Of a DNA stretch of 64,000 nucleotides, positions 34,973-44,447 are shown piece by piece. Numbering within the stretch: the first letter of the stretch is position 1; each line of letters begins with the position of its first letter. Both the position numbers and the translations under genes were made by a program. The DNA comes from Gammaproteobacteria bacterium (lineage in GTDB: Bacteria; Pseudomonadota; Gammaproteobacteria; Pseudomonadales; Porticoccaceae): NCBI GenBank assembly GCA_003235325.1, contig QJWQ01000039.1, positions 62,001-126,000 of the forward strand, given 5' to 3'. Below the pieces are notes generated by a model that was not told the DNA's origin, did no database searches, and saw only the letters and a list, made by a program, of their open reading frames with translations.

Positions 34973-35230
34973 TCAGACCTGCTGGACGGCCGCTCTGGCT
35001 TCCTTGACCAGCTGACCGACCCGCTCTGACGAAATGGCACCATGAGACAGCCAGTAGTCAACCCGATCCAGGTCAACCCGCAGTCGCTCCTGTTGACCCC
35101 GGGCCACCGGGTTGAAGAAGCCGACCTGCTCCAGGAATCTGCCGTCCCGGGCCTTTCGGCTGTCGGTGACTGTCAGGTGGTAAAACGGGCGCTTCTTGGA
35201 ACCGCCACGAGCCAAACGAATTGTTACCAT
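34973..35230 (-). CDS. rpsP: 30S ribosomal protein S16
   Basis: An 85-residue small-subunit protein starting [19 protein letters not shown], the classic S16 N terminus. An in-frame codon eight residues earlier is ignored because S16 begins at this Met. The tail ends at QQV. It heads the rpsP-rimM-trmD-rplS operon; its promoter must lie in the 264-base gap towards ffh, where the 12-bp repeat array is also found. Confidence 0.97.
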   Translation of the reverse strand: MVTIRLARGGSKKRPFYHLTVTDSRKARDGRFLEQVGFFNPVARGQQERLRVDLDRVDYWLSHGAISSERVGQLVKEARAAVQQV

Positions 35231-35387
35231 GAAAATTCTCTTCTTAAAATTCACTGCAGTTAGTCAGGATTCCTTGCCGAATCGGCACTCGCGAACCCGA
35301 TTCTGCGCAGCGGGGTCGGCGAAAGGCGCGGTATTCTACGTGATTAGCCGAGTGATGAAAACCATCGGAACAGAGAAACTGACAGGG

Positions 35388-35435
35388 GCTGTCGCAGGAG
35401 CTGTCACAGGAGCTATCACAGGAGCTCTCGCACGA
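35388..35435. repeat. Tandem array of four 12-bp units, GCTNTCRCAGGA
   Basis: Four contiguous units: GCTGTCGCAGGA, GCTGTCACAGGA, GCTATCACAGGA, GCTCTCGCACGA. They lie in the non-coding gap between ffh and rpsP. A related five-unit array is at 46963-47027. The 12-base period equals four codons and gives a Gly/Ala-rich translation on the plus strand, but no start or context supports a gene. Confidence 0.8.
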
Positions 35436-35494
35436 GCGCTGCGGGTGTCCTCGGCTGCAATATGCCCTTCGGGCCGGTTTGAGGCCGGGATAAC

Positions 35495-36865
35495 TCAGAA
35501 GCCGCCGGGGGGCATCTTCCCCGGCGGCAGCATACCACCCAGGCCACGCATCATGTTGGCCATGCCCTTGCCTTTCATTTTTTTCATCATCTTGGCCATC
35601 TGCTTGTGTTGCTTGATGACCCGATTGAGGTCCTGAATACTGGCGCCGGCCCCCAGAGTAATACGCCTTTTCCTGGAACCGTTGAGGATATCCGGGTTGC
35701 GTCTCTCCTGGGGCGTCATGGAGTTGATAATGGCCTCCATGCGTTTGAACTGGGAGCCCATGTTAGCCTGCTCCGCAAGCTGGGCGATGTTACCCATGCC
35801 CGGCATTTTATCCAGCAAACCGCCGAGTCCACCAAGATTTTGCATTTGCTGCAATTGATCCCGCAGATCCTCAAGGTCGAATTTTTTGCCGGTCTTGACC
35901 TTGGCGGCCAGTTTTTCCGCTTTCTGGCGGTCAACCTTTCGCTCCACGTCCTCGATCAGGGACAGCATATCGCCCATGCCGAGAATGCGCGATGCCAGAC
36001 GGTCGGGATAAAAGGGTTCAAGGGCATCGGTTTTCTCGCCGACACCGAGAAACTTGATGGGCTTGCCGGTGACCTGGCGCACGGACAGCGCCGCGCCGCC
36101 CCGGGCGTCGCCGTCCGCCTTGGTCAGCACAACCCCGGTCAGAGGCAGTGCCTGGTTAAACGCCTGGGCTGTATTGACCGCATCCTGGCCAATCATGGCA
36201 TCGACCACAAACAGAGTTTCCACCGGATTCAGTTGTCGGTGCAGGCTTTTAATCTCCGCCATCATGTCATTATCGATGTGCAGGCGACCGGCGGTGTCGA
36301 CAATCAGCACATCGGCAAAGGCCTTGCGGGCGGCAGCCAGGGCGTCACCGGCAATTTTTTCCGGCTTCTGCTCCGCTGTACTGGCAAAGAAAATGGCGCC
36401 GACTTCCGCGGCCAGTGTTTCCAGCTGCTTGATAGCCGCCGGGCGGTAGACGTCGACGCTGACCACCATCACTTTCTTTTTATGGCGCTCCTTGAGGAAA
36501 CGCGCGAGTTTCGCCACCGAGGTGGTCTTACCGGCGCCCTGCAGCCCCGCCATCAGGACCACCGCCGGGGGTGTGGCCGCCAGGTCAAGTTCCTCATTGG
36601 TCTGGCCCATGACCTGTTCGAGTTCGCTTCGAACAATCTTGAGGAACTGCTGGCCGGGGTTGAGGCTGCGGTTGACCTGCTGGCCAATGGCCTGCTCCCG
36701 GACCTGGTCGATGAACTGTTTGACCACCGGCAGGGCGACATCAGCTTCCAGCAGGGCCATGCGCACTTCCCGCAGGGTGTCCTTGATATTGTCTTCGCTC
36801 AGTTGCGCTTTGCCTGTAATTTTTTTCAGGCTGTGGGACAGGCGATCACTGAGATTTTCAAACAT
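35495..36865 (-). CDS. ffh: Signal recognition particle protein Ffh
   Basis: Ffh binds 4.5S RNA and signal sequences of nascent membrane proteins and delivers ribosomes to FtsY. From ATG at 36865 it has 456-457 residues: the N domain MFENLSDRLSHSLKKITG, the G domain with GLQGAGKTTSVAKLA, DTAGRLH, TKADGDARGG, and the methionine-rich M domain ending in MKGKGMANMMRGLGGM. A longer in-frame reading to 37042 would overlap the divergent gene and lacks homology. Another ATG two codons upstream (36871) is possible. Confidence 0.97.
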   Translation of the reverse strand: MFENLSDRLSHSLKKITGKAQLSEDNIKDTLREVRMALLEADVALPVVKQFIDQVREQAIGQQVNRSLNPGQQFLKIVRSELEQVMGQTNEELDLAATPPAVVLMAGLQGAGKTTSVAKLARFLKERHKKKVMVVSVDVYRPAAIKQLETLAAEVGAIFFASTAEQKPEKIAGDALAAARKAFADVLIVDTAGRLHIDNDMMAEIKSLHRQLNPVETLFVVDAMIGQDAVNTAQAFNQALPLTGVVLTKADGDARGGAALSVRQVTGKPIKFLGVGEKTDALEPFYPDRLASRILGMGDMLSLIEDVERKVDRQKAEKLAAKVKTGKKFDLEDLRDQLQQMQNLGGLGGLLDKMPGMGNIAQLAEQANMGSQFKRMEAIINSMTPQERRNPDILNGSRKRRITLGAGASIQDLNRVIKQHKQMAKMMKKMKGKGMANMMRGLGGMLPPGKMPPGGF

Positions 36866-37023
36866 TGCCATGACTGCTGTAATTCCATCACCGGTATTTA
36901 AAGGGGCCACAGTATACCCCAACAATCGGGCACCTATTAAACAACCGCTCCCGGGATAAATGGCTGCCCACCCTTTGCCCGGCCAGTCTTCTGTGACAAA
37001 CTTTCTTCCTTCGCCAATGCCCC

Positions 37024-37848
37024 ATGCACAACCCGGCTTCACTTATGGTCGCTTCCCTTTCAGGCATCATTGCCATCGCCCTCTACCTCAGCGGTACGCT
37101 GTATCTGGTGGCGGTATCGAGGCAGTCGCGGCCAGCCCACCGGTTTCTTTTGCTGTTGACGGCAATATTGGCTCTGATCGCCCACGGTACCTCCGCCTGG
37201 CACCAGATATATGTCGATGGCGGCTTTCATTTCCGTCTGTGGCCGGTCACTGTCTGCATCTTCGCAGCGGTCAACCTGATTGTCTTTCTGAGCAGCCTGC
37301 GCCGACCGGTGCACAGCCTGTTCGTCATCCTGTTTCCCCTGGCCGCACTGGTGCTCGGCGGTTCGCTGTTGCTGGGTACCGGCCCCTCCCCGAGCACGAA
37401 AATCTCACTGCCACTGGGCAGTCATATCCTGTTTTCCCTGCTGGCCTACAGTCTGTTTACTATTGCCGCCGGCCAGGCCCTGTTGCTGGCCTACCAGGAT
37501 CGGCAACTGAAGCACCACCAGCCTGGCGGCTTTCTCAAGAACCTGCCGGCCCTACAGACCATGGAGCAACTGCTGTTTGAGGTAATCTGGAGCGGTTTCC
37601 TGTTATTAACCCTGGCTCTGATCAGCGGCTTTCTTTTCGTTGAGGATTTCATGGCCCAGCACCTGATCCACAAAACAGTCTTTTCCACCGCCGCCTGGCT
37701 GATTTACGCGGTACTGCTGTCGGGGCGCCACTGGATGGGTTGGCGAGGACATACGGCCATCCGCTGGACTCTGGGGGGATTTGTCGCCCTTGCGTTGGCC
37801 TACTGGGGCAGCAAATTCGTGCTGGAAGTCATTCTGGGGATTCCCTGA
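37024..37848 (+). CDS. CcsA/YpjD-like cytochrome c assembly membrane protein
   Basis: A 274-residue inner-membrane protein with about eight hydrophobic segments spread over the whole length. It fits the cytochrome c assembly (CcsA/HemX-like) family known as YpjD beside ffh in many proteobacteria. YpjD and CorB have been linked to the magnesium/cobalt protein CorA system; a role in haem handling is also possible. It starts 160 bases from ffh and is divergent. About 100 bases separate it from the corB-like gene in the same direction. Confidence 0.85.
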   Translation: MHNPASLMVASLSGIIAIALYLSGTLYLVAVSRQSRPAHRFLLLLTAILALIAHGTSAWHQIYVDGGFHFRLWPVTVCIFAAVNLIVFLSSLRRPVHSLFVILFPLAALVLGGSLLLGTGPSPSTKISLPLGSHILFSLLAYSLFTIAAGQALLLAYQDRQLKHHQPGGFLKNLPALQTMEQLLFEVIWSGFLLLTLALISGFLFVEDFMAQHLIHKTVFSTAAWLIYAVLLSGRHWMGWRGHTAIRWTLGGFVALALAYWGSKFVLEVILGIP

Positions 37849-37946
37849 ACCGGCCGGAGCCGCTGACAAAACCGTTCAGCGCTTGTCATCCGGTTTAAAC
37901 TGTTTCACCATATCCTGCCTTTTGTCAGAGAGAGACATTTCCTTCA

Positions 37947-39233
37947 TTGGACGACATTCCCTTATGGCTGATGTTCAGCCTGCTCGCTTCCCTGCTGACC
38001 GCCTCCGCGTACTTTTCGGGCTCCGAAACCGGGATGATGTCGATCAACCGCTATCGGCTGAAACATCTGGCCAAGAAACACCGCAGTGCCAGGCGCACCC
38101 TGCATCTACTGGAGCGACCTGATCGGCTGATCGGCGTCATTCTGATCGGCAACAATCTGGCCAACAACTTCGCCGCTATTGTCGCCGCCGCTATTGCGGT
38201 CAGACTTTACGGTCAGGGTTATGAATTTGTTGCCGGCGTACTGCTGACCATTGTCATGCTGATCTTTGCCGAGGTCACACCGAAAACCATTGCCGCCCTG
38301 CACCCGGAAAAAATCGCCTTTCCCTCCAGCTTCCTGCTCAAGCCCCTGCTCAAGCTGTTCTACCCGGTAGTCTGGGTGGTGAATCATTTTTCCAACGGCA
38401 TGCTACGCATGCTGGGTTTTGACGTCGATCATGTCCGCAATGACAGCCTCAGCAAGGACGAGTTACGGACAGTGGTGGACGAGTCCGGTGAGGAAATCCC
38501 CTCGGATCACCAGGGTATGCTGATCAATATTCTCGACCTGGAAAAGGTTACCGTCAACGACATCATGGTCCCCAGAAGCGAAATTATCGGCCTCAATCTG
38601 GAAGAGGCCTCGGAGACACTGCTGGATCAAATCGTCAACACCGAGTACACCCGGCTGCCGGTATTCGAAGGCGATATCAATAATATCGTCGGCGTGCTGC
38701 ACATGCGTCGGGTCAACCGCCTGTTGCGGGCCGGAGCCAATCACCTGACCAAGGAAGCCCTGAAACGATTTTCCCGGGAGCCCTACTTTGTTCCGGAAAG
38801 CACACCCCTGCACACCCAGTTGCTGAATTTTCAACGCAACAAGCGGCGCATCGGCCTGGTGGTGAACGAGTACGGCGAGATTGAGGGACTGGTAACACTG
38901 GAGGATATACTCGAGGAGATCGTCGGCGACTTCACCACCAACCTGGCGGAATCGGAAGAAGACGTGGTGGAAAACCCGGATCACTCCTTCACTATCGACG
39001 GTACCGCCACCATAAGGGACATCAACAAGGTCACCGGCTGGGACCTGCCCACCGACGGGCCCAAAACCCTGAACGGCCTGGCGCTGGAGCATCTGGAGCA
39101 GATACCCGATGGCAATGTCTGCTTTGTCGTCGACGGTTACCGCTTTGAAACCCAGTCTCTGACCGACAAGATGATCGACAAGGCCCGGGCCGAGAAATTC
39201 CATAACCTGCTCATTTCCCGGGAAAGCGCCTGA
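37947..39233 (+). CDS. CorB/CNNM-type HlyC/CorC family membrane protein
   Basis: A 428-residue protein with an N-terminal DUF21/CNNM membrane domain (about residues 1-170, with SAYFSGSETGMMSINRYRL), a pair of CBS domains (about 190-320, VPRSEIIGLN; VVNEYGEIEGLVTLEDILEEIVG) and a C-terminal CorC/HlyC domain. Such proteins take part in Mg2+ transport or homeostasis. The start is TTG at 37947, since the frame offers no ATG before the first membrane helix except within it. It follows the ypjD-like gene, the common pairing. Confidence 0.9.
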   Translation: MDDIPLWLMFSLLASLLTASAYFSGSETGMMSINRYRLKHLAKKHRSARRTLHLLERPDRLIGVILIGNNLANNFAAIVAAAIAVRLYGQGYEFVAGVLLTIVMLIFAEVTPKTIAALHPEKIAFPSSFLLKPLLKLFYPVVWVVNHFSNGMLRMLGFDVDHVRNDSLSKDELRTVVDESGEEIPSDHQGMLINILDLEKVTVNDIMVPRSEIIGLNLEEASETLLDQIVNTEYTRLPVFEGDINNIVGVLHMRRVNRLLRAGANHLTKEALKRFSREPYFVPESTPLHTQLLNFQRNKRRIGLVVNEYGEIEGLVTLEDILEEIVGDFTTNLAESEEDVVENPDHSFTIDGTATIRDINKVTGWDLPTDGPKTLNGLALEHLEQIPDGNVCFVVDGYRFETQSLTDKMIDKARAEKFHNLLISRESA

Positions 39234-39389
39234 CAGCCGGCATCAGGGTCTCCGCCTGACCGCCGCCTTTAGAGCCTGAACCGCGTTGTACCGGCGTTTC
39301 CGCGCCACCGCCGGAACCCGGCTTATTTCCCGCCCATTTATCGATTGCCGATTTACCGACATTGCAGACGAAGCTGCCGACGCCGGTTA

Positions 39390-40988
39390 TCAGGGTTTGC
39401 TGGCAGCCACCCGTCCCGGACGTTTTCCCGAAGACCCGCCCCTGTCGACCTGTTCACCTTCAGGCCCCGTCCCCAGCCACTGGATCTGATAGAGATCCCG
39501 CCGCCGGTCCTTGCCGTTGGTGACTGCGCCCTCATTGCGTAACAGTTTCAGCTGGTCCAGATCCAGATCCGAAAACAGCAGCATTTCCGTATTGGGCGTG
39601 GTCTCCGCCAGCATGGCGTCGTGGGGAAAGAACAGGTCGGAGGGGGTAAACACCGCAGACTGGGCATACTGGATATCCAGATTATCGACACTGGGCAGGT
39701 TGCCGACGCAGCCGGCAATGACCACATAGCACTCATTTTCGATGGCCCGGGCCTGGGCACAGTGGCGCACCCGCAGGTAACCGTTCTTGGTATCGGTCCA
39801 GAACGGCACAAACAACACATCCATGGACTGCTCGGCCAGCAACCGCCCCAGTTCAGGGAATTCGACGTCATAACAGATCAGGATACCGATGCGGCCGGCA
39901 TCGGTATCAAACACCTGCAAATGGTCGCCGCCCTCCATCACCCACTCGCGTTTTTCGTGGGGCGTGATGTGGATCTTTTTCTGCATTTCCACGGTGCCAT
40001 CGCGACGGCACAGGTGGGAAACATTGTAGATTTGCCCGTCTTCCAGGAGCGGCATGGAGCCTGAAATGATGTTGATATTGTAGGAAACCGCCAGTGTCGA
40101 CATCGAGGAAACAAAGCGATCGGTATAGCCTGCCAGAAAACGAATGGCGTCGTTGTCCTGGTCAAATTGACTCAGGCGCATCAGTGCCGCATGAAAAAAT
40201 TCCGGAAACAGGGCGAAATCCGCCTCGTAATAGGAGATGGCATCAACAAAATATTCGACCTGGGACAGGATTTCGTCCGGTGACGTCACTTCTCGCAACA
40301 GCCATTGCACGGCGCCGACGCGGATTCGCGTCTTGGGACTGGCCAGGATGGATGCCGGCGGTTCGTAGAGAATATTGCTCCATTCCAGCAGGGTGGCAAA
40401 GCCCGCGGACTTCTCGTCCTCGGGCAGGTACCTGCGCAGCAAGCGCTTTACCTGAAAGTCATTGGCGAGCTGAAATGTCAGGATCGGGTCATAGATTTCC
40501 TTGCGATCCACCTTCTGGATATAGGCTTCCGGGGTCAACTCATCCTGGTATTTGAAATAATTGGGTATTCGTCCCCCGGCCAGGACCGCCTTGAGATTGA
40601 GGCTCCGGCACAACTCCTTGCGGGCATCATAAAGACGGCGGCCGAGACGATAGCCCCTGTAGTCCGGGTGAATAAAGACATCCAGTCCATAAAGGGCATC
40701 GCCATCGGGCTGCACCCTGACGGTATTACCCTGAACGATCAGATCGTCGTAGGTATGGGGATTACTGAATTTCAGGTAGTCGACCCGCAGGGACAGGGCC
40801 ACACCCACCAGCCGGTCTTCATCCTTGATACCGATCTGGCCGTCTGGAAAGTCCCGCACGAGCTGGGCGATGGTTTGCTCCGGCCAGGCGCCGCCCAGAT
40901 CGGCATAGACCAGTTCCATCAGACTTTCGATTTGCCGGTAATCCCGCATGTCGAGATTGCTGATGGAGAGATGGAGATCTTCGTTCAT
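39390..40988 (-). CDS. Fusion of GNAT acetyltransferase and nitrilase-type amidohydrolase
   Basis: A 532-residue two-domain cytoplasmic protein. Residues 1-210 form a GNAT domain with VFIHPDYRGYRLGRRLYDARKEL (104-126), the acetyl-CoA motif. Residues 221-510 form a carbon-nitrogen hydrolase with the complete triad Glu263 (FPEFF), Lys338 (KKIHITP) and Cys372 (LICYDVEFPEL). This architecture is known but its substrate is not; acetylation of an amine coupled with amide hydrolysis is a reasonable guess. It follows malQ after a strong terminator and so has its own promoter. Confidence 0.92.
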   Translation of the reverse strand: MNEDLHLSISNLDMRDYRQIESLMELVYADLGGAWPEQTIAQLVRDFPDGQIGIKDEDRLVGVALSLRVDYLKFSNPHTYDDLIVQGNTVRVQPDGDALYGLDVFIHPDYRGYRLGRRLYDARKELCRSLNLKAVLAGGRIPNYFKYQDELTPEAYIQKVDRKEIYDPILTFQLANDFQVKRLLRRYLPEDEKSAGFATLLEWSNILYEPPASILASPKTRIRVGAVQWLLREVTSPDEILSQVEYFVDAISYYEADFALFPEFFHAALMRLSQFDQDNDAIRFLAGYTDRFVSSMSTLAVSYNINIISGSMPLLEDGQIYNVSHLCRRDGTVEMQKKIHITPHEKREWVMEGGDHLQVFDTDAGRIGILICYDVEFPELGRLLAEQSMDVLFVPFWTDTKNGYLRVRHCAQARAIENECYVVIAGCVGNLPSVDNLDIQYAQSAVFTPSDLFFPHDAMLAETTPNTEMLLFSDLDLDQLKLLRNEGAVTNGKDRRRDLYQIQWLGTGPEGEQVDRGGSSGKRPGRVAASKP

Positions 40989-41144
40989 GGGTGCGTTTAC
41001 TCTTGTGGAAAATCACAGTATACGAGCAGGGTGATGCCGGACCCAAATCAACGACAAATCACCCCGACAAAGCGGTTCAACGGCGACGGTGTTGGCAGCG
41101 GCACCGGCAAGTGTCAGCTGGCAACAGGAAATGCCGTGAAAGCA

Positions 41145-41170
41145 AAAACCCGCGCGGAGACGCGGGTTTT
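41145..41170. terminator. Rho-independent terminator after malQ
   Basis: AAAACCCGCG (41145-41154) pairs perfectly with CGCGGGTTTT (41161-41170) around a 6-base loop. It lies about 43 bases past the malQ stop; the symmetric A/T tails could stop transcription in either direction. Confidence 0.88.
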
Positions 41171-41212
41171 ATAATTCGGGCCGGGAGGCGCTACAGCCCT
41201 CGTGAGGCGATC

Positions 41213-43420
41213 TCAGGGTCTGGCGGCGCGCAGTTTTCGACACATGTCGACCACCAGGGGCCTTTCAAAATAACCCTCTACCGGTGCCACCATTTTGCGC
41301 TGCCAGTTGGGATATTCCAGGCTGATGCCGGGGATATTGACCGGTTCCACCATCCCCAGCCAGTCCTCAATCTGGGAAATCATGATCGACGCCCTGGACT
41401 TACCCAGGTACAGATGTACCGCCAGGTTGAGTTCATCGGTCAGGTGCGGAATATCGGCGGCGATCAGCGGTTGTGGCAACAAGCCCTCGTGGAACAGCGC
41501 GTTGAGTAGCGACTGCTTGTCATTCTCCCGCTGCACCCGCACGTCGTGAATCTTTGGCATGGCTTTCAACAGCCCGACCTCGATACGCAGATCAATGTCC
41601 GACTGGTCCCACCAACTGGCCAGGGTTGGCAGATCGTGGGTTGTCACTGAGGCCACGGCGCGGGCGGGGTAGTCCTCCGGCAACACCATTCTGCCTTTGG
41701 GCACCACCTTGCCGCTGACTTTTTCCTTTTCAAAATAAAGTACCCGGTAGGAGTAGAGGTGGTTTTCATTCATCACCTCGTTGAGTATGGCTGGCACCGT
41801 GCCCAGGTCCTCGCCGATCACCATGCACTGACTCTGCTGACTCTCCAGGGACAGGATGGCGAGGATGTCTTCCAGGCAATAGTGGACATAGGCCCCTTCC
41901 CCGGCACCGTGGCCCCGGGGGATCCACCACAGGCGCATCAGGGCCACGGCATGGTCAAAGCGAACCGCACCGGCGCAACTCATGCTGGCCCGCAGGTTTC
42001 GGGCAAACAACCGGTAGGCATCCTGCTCCATCACCTGGGGCCTGAAGGGCGGAAAGCCCCAGTCCTGACCGCTCAGCGCCAATTCATCCGGAGGAGCGCC
42101 GACACTGGCTTCCAGACAGAAATAATTCTGGTTGGCCCAGGCCTCGGAACCAGCCTGGTCAACGCCGACTGCTAGATCCAGGTAGACACCGACTTTCATG
42201 CCGGCATCCAGGGCTGCTTGATGGGCGTCCTTGAGCTGTTCAAAGGCACACCACTGCAAGTACTGGTAAAACTCGATCCGGTCGGCATTGGCCGCAGAAA
42301 ATTCGGTCACCGCCGCGGAACCGGGGTCTTTATAGGATTCGGGCCATACCGGCCAGCCCCACATATTCATGTCCCGGGTGAAAAAATATTCGTAGAGTGC
42401 CTCGTAAGTGGCATGGGTGCGCAGGTAGCCCCCCTGCTCCACCAGAAATTCCTGGTAGGCCCGGTCCCTGTCGGTACCCTTGCCCAGTTCGTTGCTTCGA
42501 AACTGCTCGAAGACCAACTCCAGAATCTCGAATTTGCAGGCCGAAACACCGGGATAAGCCACCAGCTTGGTGGACCGCAGCAGGGACAGGCGCTGCTGGA
42601 ATTCCGGATCACCGGCGTAATCCCGGGCCCGCGCCGACGTCGAAAATTCCGGTATCGCCTCGACATCGATGTAGAGGACGTTGATAAAGGCGCGATTCGA
42701 AGGTGCATAAGGGCTGAAATGATGCGGATTGGCCGGAAACAGCGCATGCAGGGGGTTGAGGCCGACGATGTCGACACCATGGTGTGCGGCATCGAGGATA
42801 AAGTGCTTCAGATCGGTAAAGTCACCCATGCCCCAGTTACGCTCCGAACGCAGGGTATAAAGCTGCATGGTGGTGCCGAAAAGCTTGCCGCCGGCGATGA
42901 TCTTTTCCGGCTCATAACAGTGCTTGGGAGCAATCACCAGGGGCATGTCGGCCATGGCCTTTTTGCCACTGGCATCGAGCAGTTCAAAGCGGTAGGTGCC
43001 GTCAGAGAGGGGCAGGCTCAGTTGCAGTTCCTTGCAAACAAAGCTGCTGTTGCTGGTCTGGAAGCGATCGCAAATCTCCAGTTCATCGGCTTCCACCCGT
43101 TGCCGGAAAATATCCCCCTGTTCAGCATGTATTTTCCAGGTGAAAGTATCGTCGGACCGGTCGTCGGGCAGGTTCAGCCTGATGGTCAGTGGTTGTCCCT
43201 GTCGAACGATCAACACCGGAGGCAGCACCTGTTGCCAGCGCTGCAGTTCCAGATCAGCCAGCGTATCCTCCACCCGCTCATCGGAAATGTCGTAACCCAT
43301 GGCGGTGAGCACATTTTCCTGGGCTCCACGGGGAATCAGGGTCAGGTCTTTTTTGTAATCCTCGTATTCGGAGGCAATGCCATTCAGCATTGCCAGTTGT
43401 TCAGTCGCGCTCGTATTCAT
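41213..43420 (-). CDS. malQ: 4-Alpha-glucanotransferase (amylomaltase)
   Basis: A GH77 enzyme that transfers alpha-1,4-glucan chains between malto-oligosaccharides. It is 735 residues, the long form with an extra N-terminal domain (about 1-150). The three catalytic acids are in VRFDHAVALMRLWWIPRG (nucleophile Asp), VIGEDLGTVP (acid/base Glu) and THDLPTLASWW (Asp). NPLHALFP near 230 is the characteristic GH77 loop. No other glycogen or maltose genes lie in the window. A putative promoter lies in the 240-base gap upstream (TATTAT-like at about 43580). Confidence 0.96.
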   Translation of the reverse strand: MNTSATEQLAMLNGIASEYEDYKKDLTLIPRGAQENVLTAMGYDISDERVEDTLADLELQRWQQVLPPVLIVRQGQPLTIRLNLPDDRSDDTFTWKIHAEQGDIFRQRVEADELEICDRFQTSNSSFVCKELQLSLPLSDGTYRFELLDASGKKAMADMPLVIAPKHCYEPEKIIAGGKLFGTTMQLYTLRSERNWGMGDFTDLKHFILDAAHHGVDIVGLNPLHALFPANPHHFSPYAPSNRAFINVLYIDVEAIPEFSTSARARDYAGDPEFQQRLSLLRSTKLVAYPGVSACKFEILELVFEQFRSNELGKGTDRDRAYQEFLVEQGGYLRTHATYEALYEYFFTRDMNMWGWPVWPESYKDPGSAAVTEFSAANADRIEFYQYLQWCAFEQLKDAHQAALDAGMKVGVYLDLAVGVDQAGSEAWANQNYFCLEASVGAPPDELALSGQDWGFPPFRPQVMEQDAYRLFARNLRASMSCAGAVRFDHAVALMRLWWIPRGHGAGEGAYVHYCLEDILAILSLESQQSQCMVIGEDLGTVPAILNEVMNENHLYSYRVLYFEKEKVSGKVVPKGRMVLPEDYPARAVASVTTHDLPTLASWWDQSDIDLRIEVGLLKAMPKIHDVRVQRENDKQSLLNALFHEGLLPQPLIAADIPHLTDELNLAVHLYLGKSRASIMISQIEDWLGMVEPVNIPGISLEYPNWQRKMVAPVEGYFERPLVVDMCRKLRAARP

Positions 43421-43661
43421 GTCATGGTTCCGAAAGGCTTGTTATCTCTTTTTTTGCTATGCCAGCCAGTTTGGGCAGACCGGCAACCGTGCTCTGGTGA
43501 ACTGCAACTTTTTCATTATTTTTGTCCATAACCCGCACGGCTAAGATCGCGGTCTGGACGGGCGTTCAAGACCGACAGAGTATAATACGCGAGGGGATTA
43601 GCGCCAGATAGCCGTATACATTCGTATTCAGACCAGTGCAAATCCACACTGGCGCCGGATT

Positions 43662-44408
43662 TTACAATCGCTGCCTGACGGTCCTGATCACCTCTTCAAG
43701 TGTGAACTCCACCGCTTTAACAGCCATTTCCGGGTGAGTAAGGCTGCCGACATGGATGTGGCCGGCAGCGACACAGCGCCACTTGTCTCCGGGCCGGCTG
43801 TGGCGTTCCTGGTACCAGATTCCGAGATAGGCAATGTACTCCGACAGGAAAGCGCCGACTTCACCGGAATGATCGATCCAGACCGGCAGGCCGAGCCCGG
43901 CATTTGTGACTGCCGCCTCGATTGCCTCCATGGGCAAGGTCGATGGACGAAAAGCATTTGGCGCCAGGGATGAATCCGGCGGATTGGGTGTCGGCAAATA
44001 AGGTGCTTCAAAGTCGGGAACCCAGGTATCCCGGTTGCGGGCGCCGGTTTCGATCTCCCAACCGGGGGACGGCGCACCGCGACTGAAAGTGACAATGGCG
44101 CAGGGACGATGCCGCAGGGTAAATCGCTGAAAGTCCCTAAGGGTGTCCTGGTAATCCACCCGAAAATTACCGGAGCCCGGCCCGGGAGTTCCCCTGCGTT
44201 CTGTCTGCCCGGGGTCCCCAGCTGAAGACTGGATTTCCGAAGGCGCAAATTCCGGGAAATAGGCGTAGAGATCAAAACCGAGTCCGCGCCAGTTATGGCC
44301 GCGCCAGCCACGGGGATTCAATACAGGACTGTCGCTGAACTGGCGCAGCATATGGTTGCTCGGTGGCCAGTAGCCGGTGAGCAGAATATTGTTGGTAGCG
44401 GATGACAT
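43662..44408 (-). CDS. Pyroglutamyl-peptidase (C15)-fold protein with Ser in place of catalytic Cys
   Basis: A 248-residue protein that aligns by eye along its whole length with pyrrolidone-carboxylate peptidase: ILLTGYWPPSN (8-18) for ILLTGFDPFGG, IETGARN (119-125) for the PERVAIN segment with Glu120, EVGAFLSEYIAY (183-194) for TAGTFVCNHLFY, and AGHIHVG (215-221) for GFIHIP with His219. The catalytic Cys position is Ser189. It may be a divergent hydrolase with a serine nucleophile or a non-catalytic relative. No signal peptide. It follows the small membrane protein gene by 39 bases, and the two may form an operon. Identification rests on motif order only. Confidence 0.65.
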   Translation of the reverse strand: MSSATNNILLTGYWPPSNHMLRQFSDSPVLNPRGWRGHNWRGLGFDLYAYFPEFAPSEIQSSAGDPGQTERRGTPGPGSGNFRVDYQDTLRDFQRFTLRHRPCAIVTFSRGAPSPGWEIETGARNRDTWVPDFEAPYLPTPNPPDSSLAPNAFRPSTLPMEAIEAAVTNAGLGLPVWIDHSGEVGAFLSEYIAYLGIWYQERHSRPGDKWRCVAAGHIHVGSLTHPEMAVKAVEFTLEEVIRTVRQRL

Positions 44409-44447
44409 CGTCGTTTATGGCACCAGTGCCGGCTTCAACATCGGCAT

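Noticed and set aside
35388-35435. CRISPR array
   Set aside because: Units are 12 bases with no spacers and no cas genes anywhere in the window.
35196-35636. Glycine-zipper-like peptide (TGAVAGAVTGAITGAL) on the plus strand
   Set aside because: Produced by the 12-bp tandem array in a frame that starts inside rpsP and runs into ffh antisense; no own start context.
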